Positions 7,359-10,611 of a stretch of 10,611 bases of DNA are shown here, in pieces. The notes beneath the pieces were generated by a model. That model worked only from the letters and a program-made list of their open reading frames with translations. It made no database searches and was not told the origin of the DNA. Where the stretch lies: positions 263 through 10,873 of the forward strand of contig DJIE01000130.1 in assembly GCA_002433465.1 (NCBI GenBank). Reading direction: 5' to 3'. Source of the stretch: Salinisphaera sp. UBA6602. GTDB taxonomy: Bacteria > Pseudomonadota > Gammaproteobacteria > Nevskiales > Salinisphaeraceae. Both the position numbers and the translations under genes were made by a program. Each line of letters opens with the position of its first letter. The stretch's first letter is position 1.

Positions 7359-8582
7359 TCAGCGCCGCCCGATCGCCTCGGCTATCGCACGTACGCGCTC
7401 ACGTTTGAGCGCGGCGCCGATCTCCGGCCCGCGCAGCCCGCTCTTGGCGAGTTCGCCGGCATCGATCGACCGGGCGGCGGCGAACGCGGCGCGCGCGGTC
7501 TTCGGCTGTTCGTACTGGCGTTTTTCGAAGCCAAGGCGACCGTGTACGTCGGCCACACACACGGCGATCAGCACGTCGAGTCGTTCCGGCCGGCGAAACG
7601 CATCGATACCTTCGAACACCTCCAGCATGGTGGCCGGACGCAGTTCGTGCATGCGATGGATATGCGTATGCCAGCGCGTGACCACGGCCGCGGCTTCGCG
7701 CACGGCCTTGGGTACGCCCAGCCGATGGCTGCAGGCCTGGGCCAGCGGCACGCCCGCGGCTTCGTGGCCGTGGTGGCCGGGCAGAATACGGGTGGGCGTG
7801 CGCGCCTTGCCGTAGTCGTGGCATAACGCGCCATAGCGCGCTGCAAGTGGCTCGTTGGCGGCAGCGGTCTGAGCAAGAACCAGCAGTGTATGCACGCCGG
7901 AGTCGATCTCCGGGTGATGGCGTATGGGTTGAATCACGCCAAACAGCGCATCCAGTTCGGGAAACAGCCGCGCCAGCGCACCGCATTCGCGTAACAGGTA
8001 GAAGAACAAATGCGGTTCGTCGTGCATGAGTGCGCGCTCGGTCTCGGCCCAGACCCGCTCGGGCACGAGATGGTCGACTTCGCCCGAACTGACCATGTCC
8101 CGTAGTAGGGTCATCGTCTCGTCGGCCACGCGAAAGCCCAGCGGCGCAAAGCGTGCGTAGTAGCGGGCCAGACGCAACAGCCGGACCGGGTCTTCGACGA
8201 ACGCCGGTGAGACATGGCGCAACACCCGTGCTTCAAGGTCGGCCCGGCCGCCGCAGGGGTCTACCACGGTGCCATCTTCGCCGCGCGCTATCGCGTTGAT
8301 GGTCAGGTCGCGTCGAACCAGGTCGTCTTCGAGGCTGACGTCGGCGCCGGTATGGAACACGAAGCCGTGATAGCCGTGCCCGTGCTTGCGTTCGGTGCGG
8401 GCCAGCGCATGCTCTTCATTACTCTCAGGATCGAGAAAGACCGGAAAGTCGCGCCCCACCGGCCGATAGCCGGCCGCGCTCATCTGCTCGGGGGTGGCGC
8501 CTACCACCACCCAGTCGCGATCGGATAGGGGTAGCCCCAGCCATTCGTCGCGCAGCGCACCGCCTACCAGATAACGTTGCAT
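7359..8582 (-). CDS. cca: CCA-adding tRNA nucleotidyltransferase with HD domain (Cca)
   Basis: Adds or repairs the 3' CCA end of tRNAs using CTP and ATP without a template. The protein is 407 aa (E. coli 412) and starts MQRYLVGGALRD at an ATG. The nucleotidyltransferase core has the GG motif (7-8), catalytic D21 and D23 in SDRDW, RRDLTINAIA (90-99) and EDPVRLLRLAR (130-140). ERVWAE (175-180) is also family-typical. The C-terminal HD phosphohydrolase domain, characteristic of the gammaproteobacterial enzyme and giving 2',3'-cyclic phosphodiesterase and phosphatase activity in E. coli, is intact at H255-D256 (LCHDYGK), with HHGHEAAG following. It starts 12 bp after the slt stop, so the two are probably cotranscribed. 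There is only a poorly spaced AAGG before the start. Confidence 0.98.
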   Translation of the reverse strand: MQRYLVGGALRDEWLGLPLSDRDWVVVGATPEQMSAAGYRPVGRDFPVFLDPESNEEHALARTERKHGHGYHGFVFHTGADVSLEDDLVRRDLTINAIARGEDGTVVDPCGGRADLEARVLRHVSPAFVEDPVRLLRLARYYARFAPLGFRVADETMTLLRDMVSSGEVDHLVPERVWAETERALMHDEPHLFFYLLRECGALARLFPELDALFGVIQPIRHHPEIDSGVHTLLVLAQTAAANEPLAARYGALCHDYGKARTPTRILPGHHGHEAAGVPLAQACSHRLGVPKAVREAAAVVTRWHTHIHRMHELRPATMLEVFEGIDAFRRPERLDVLIAVCVADVHGRLGFEKRQYEQPKTARAAFAAARSIDAGELAKSGLRGPEIGAALKRERVRAIAEAIGRR

Positions 8583-8594
8583 GACCTTGGCGCG

Positions 8595-10517
8595 CTAGCG
8601 GCTGGCGGTCTGTTCGCCGTAGCCGGGTTTGATGTCGTCGATGCGTTCGTCCAGCGGCACGATGTTTTCGTGCAGGCGCGACTGGAAAACGGTCATATGC
8701 GACATCGCCCGCTGTACGTAATTGCGGGTTTCGGTATAGGGGATATTGGCGATCCAGATGGTCGGGTCCATGTCGTCATCGGGTAGCCAGCGCGCAATGC
8801 GCTGTGGGCCGGCGTTGTAGCTGGCGGTGGCCATGGCGATGTTGCCATCCCAGCGCTCGAGCATCTGCGCCAGATAACCCGTGCCCAGCTGGATATTGAT
8901 TTCCGGCACGGTCAGCGCGCTGCTCGACGGCGCGGCCGCGTCCATGCGCCGGGCGACCAGACGCGCCGTGCCCGGCAGCAGCTGCATCAACCCGACGGCG
9001 CCCGCAGACGAGCGGATCGCGGGTTGAAACAGCGATTCGGTACGCATGATCGCGAACACATAGGCCGGGTCGAGGTCGTTATCGTCGGCGAACTGGCGTA
9101 CCGCATCGCTGTAGGGCGTGGGATAGCGGATATCCAGGTCGTCCCAGTAGTCGGCCCTGGCGAGGGTGATGATTGCGCGCGAATGCCAGCCCCATTCATG
9201 TGCGATGCGTGCGGCCTGACCGAGTGCGGCCGGGTCGAGACCGTCGATTACGACATTCCATTCCTGTCCGGCGGCATGGTCCATGCCCAGCGCGCGCAGC
9301 TCGTTGGCGCGCGCCAACGCCGGCTTGGCTTCGACACGGGCACGCACGGCGCGATCAACCGCGAGCGGGCGTTCATTCAGGCTGTAATCCTGGTCGAGCG
9401 CGTCGGCCGCGAGGTAGCCGTGGTAGCTGCGCTCTTTCGCCAGCGGCGCATACAGCGCGCGGGCCTGTTCGCTACGGCCCATGGCCTCGAGGGCACGGGC
9501 GTGCCAGTAGCGCCACTCCTCGTCGTCGGCGATCGCAGGGGGCAGATCGTTGATGGCATCGACCACCAGCGGCCAGCGCTGGTTGTAGATCGCGGCCCTG
9601 ATTTCCCAGCCGAGCGCATGCTCGTCGTCGCGCATGCGGTTATGGTCCATGCGCGCGAACCAGACCAGGGCCTGCGATTTCTGGCCCTGGGCATAGAGCA
9701 GGGCCAGCTGGCGCTTCATGTCGTGACGCTGGGCTTCGTCGAGCTGCAGCCGGTCGGCCAGCGGCGTGAACAGATCGGCCGCGCCGTCCAGGTTGCGCAG
9801 GGCATAGCGTTTGAACGCATAGACTGCGATATCGCCGTCGAGCCCGGCGGAGGCGTGGTTCAGATTCGCCGGGGTTTCGGCCACGTTGAGCCATTGCTCG
9901 GTCTGTGTACGCCAATCGGCCGGCAGCTGGCGCGCCAGATAACGGGTCAGCCCATACTGGCCGGCGAGCACGGCCAGGCGTGCGCGTTCGAGAATTTCAT
10001 CCGCGCCGAGCAGGCCCTGACGCTCGAGCCAGCCGAATACCGGGTCGCAGGCGTCCGGCTGGCTGCGACCGACCCGCCACAGCGCGAGCGCGTCGTCGCG
10101 TGGGTTTTCGCCCATCTGGATACGGGCGTTGACGGCGCGACAGGTCGCCGTTGTTCCGTCGCTGTCGCGCGTATTGGCCAGCAGCATCGACCAGCGCCCG
10201 CGGCGCGCGAGGCTCGGCAGCCAGTTGCGGCGCAGGCTTTCAGCTGGCGGCAGGTCCGGGTTGGCGCTGATGAACGACTGGATCTGGCTGTCGAGCGCCG
10301 TGTTGGCGTTCGTGTCCAGGCGGTAGCGCAACTCCGCCGCGCTCAGGTAGTTGTAGAGCGGGTAGGTTTGCAGCTGGGAGCGCAGGTCCGGGCGCGCGTC
10401 GAGGCTGCCCTGCTGGGCGGCGGCGAGCGCATCACGGAAGACTGCCCGTTGAGAGCCGTCGGCGGCCACGCTCGTGCCCGCGCAGAGCAATAGTACGGCC
10501 AGAAAACACAGGCGCAT
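8595..10517 (-). CDS. slt: Soluble lytic murein transglycosylase (Slt70 type)
   Basis: A periplasmic enzyme that cleaves the MurNAc-GlcNAc bond of peptidoglycan, leaving 1,6-anhydroMurNAc ends. From the ATG used here it has 640 aa (E. coli Slt70 precursor 645). A signal peptide, MRLCFLAVLLLCAGTSVA, is probably cleaved before ADG. A long helical superhelical domain (about residues 25-470) precedes the lysozyme-like domain. That domain contains the catalytic Glu494 in MRTESLF, then GAVGLMQLLPGTA, MATASYNAGP and IPYTETRNYV. An in-frame GTG at 10542-10544 would add nine residues (MNSSNASIT). I prefer the ATG because it gives a clean signal peptide and the best -10-like element would put the transcript start at about that GTG. 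Neither start has a good Shine-Dalgarno sequence. cca follows 12 bp downstream. Confidence 0.95.
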   Translation of the reverse strand: MRLCFLAVLLLCAGTSVAADGSQRAVFRDALAAAQQGSLDARPDLRSQLQTYPLYNYLSAAELRYRLDTNANTALDSQIQSFISANPDLPPAESLRRNWLPSLARRGRWSMLLANTRDSDGTTATCRAVNARIQMGENPRDDALALWRVGRSQPDACDPVFGWLERQGLLGADEILERARLAVLAGQYGLTRYLARQLPADWRTQTEQWLNVAETPANLNHASAGLDGDIAVYAFKRYALRNLDGAADLFTPLADRLQLDEAQRHDMKRQLALLYAQGQKSQALVWFARMDHNRMRDDEHALGWEIRAAIYNQRWPLVVDAINDLPPAIADDEEWRYWHARALEAMGRSEQARALYAPLAKERSYHGYLAADALDQDYSLNERPLAVDRAVRARVEAKPALARANELRALGMDHAAGQEWNVVIDGLDPAALGQAARIAHEWGWHSRAIITLARADYWDDLDIRYPTPYSDAVRQFADDNDLDPAYVFAIMRTESLFQPAIRSSAGAVGLMQLLPGTARLVARRMDAAAPSSSALTVPEINIQLGTGYLAQMLERWDGNIAMATASYNAGPQRIARWLPDDDMDPTIWIANIPYTETRNYVQRAMSHMTVFQSRLHENIVPLDERIDDIKPGYGEQTASR

Positions 10518-10551
10518 GGTGATGGAGGCGTTGGAGCTATTCACAGCCGCG

Positions 10552-10557
10552 AGTGTA
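10552..10557 (-). promoter_or_regulatory. Possible -10 element of the slt-cca unit
   Basis: On the minus strand TACACT (4 of 6 to the -10 consensus) lies 7 bp before the alternative GTG and 34 bp before the preferred ATG of slt. The -35 position (CCGCCA) is poor. Transcription would begin near 10544-10545, favouring the ATG start with a leader of about 27 nt. Weak evidence. Confidence 0.22.
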
Positions 10558-10583
10558 ACGCACGGCGGGCAGCCTGGCGGGCG

Positions 10584-10611
10584 TTAGGGAAGCTCTGCAT
10601 AAACCTGTCAC
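10584..10611. mobile_element. Possible left end of an IS5-family element, cut by window edge
   Basis: TTAG (10584-10587) is followed by GGAAGCTCTGCATAA. The IS5 family inserts into YTAR targets (CTAG, TTAG), and E. coli IS5 ends begin GGAAGGTGCGAA as I remember them, so both the target-like tetramer and the first bases fit. Only 24 bp of the putative element are visible and no transposase can be seen, so this may be chance. Confidence 0.2.

Noticed and set aside
9024..10493. A 489-codon open frame on the plus strand opposite slt
   Set aside because: It is an antisense shadow of a well-conserved slt gene, with no ribosome-binding site and no recognisable domain.
10455..10517. Possible lipoprotein signal (LLLC) at the Slt N-terminus
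   Set aside because: The residue before the cysteine is leucine, which does not fit a lipobox, and a normal signal-peptidase site (SVA-ADG) follows.

Overview
This is a housekeeping region of a GC-rich bacterial chromosome, almost certainly from a gammaproteobacterium. The proteins closely match gammaproteobacterial forms: an RpoD with the long acidic non-conserved region, an HD-domain (type I) CCA-adding enzyme and an Slt70-type transglycosylase. The gene order rpsU-yqeY-dnaG-rpoD, divergent from tsaD-folB-folK and near cca, is the one I recall from Pseudomonas and relatives. The genus cannot be fixed from the sequence. Coding density is very high; no gap exceeds about 125 bp, so there is no long empty stretch.

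Left half, minus strand (read right to left): rpsU (S21), yqeY, dnaG (primase) and rpoD (sigma-70, cut by the window's left edge). This is the macromolecular-synthesis operon, which links translation, replication and transcription initiation. A clear intrinsic terminator lies between rpsU and yqeY and probably acts as an attenuator, so that S21 is made in excess over primase and sigma factor. Two GC-rich hairpins lie between yqeY and dnaG.

Middle, plus strand: tsaD (tRNA t6A synthesis) diverges from rpsU across 81 bp. It is followed by folB and folK, which overlap by 4 bp and encode consecutive steps of dihydropterin synthesis, and then by uppP (undecaprenyl-diphosphatase) with its own likely promoter. 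plsY, which usually sits between tsaD and folB in related genomes, is absent here.

Right part, minus strand: slt (periplasmic lytic transglycosylase) followed 12 bp later by cca (tRNA CCA-adding enzyme), probably one transcript. cca converges on uppP across 24 bp that form a small hairpin.

I found no undescribed system. The observations most worth a second look are the terminator-attenuator, the back-to-back rpsU/tsaD promoters with tsaD possibly leaderless, the twin dyads at the uppP promoter, the replaced ATP-site residues in FolK, the missing plsY, and a possible IS5-family end at the extreme right edge.
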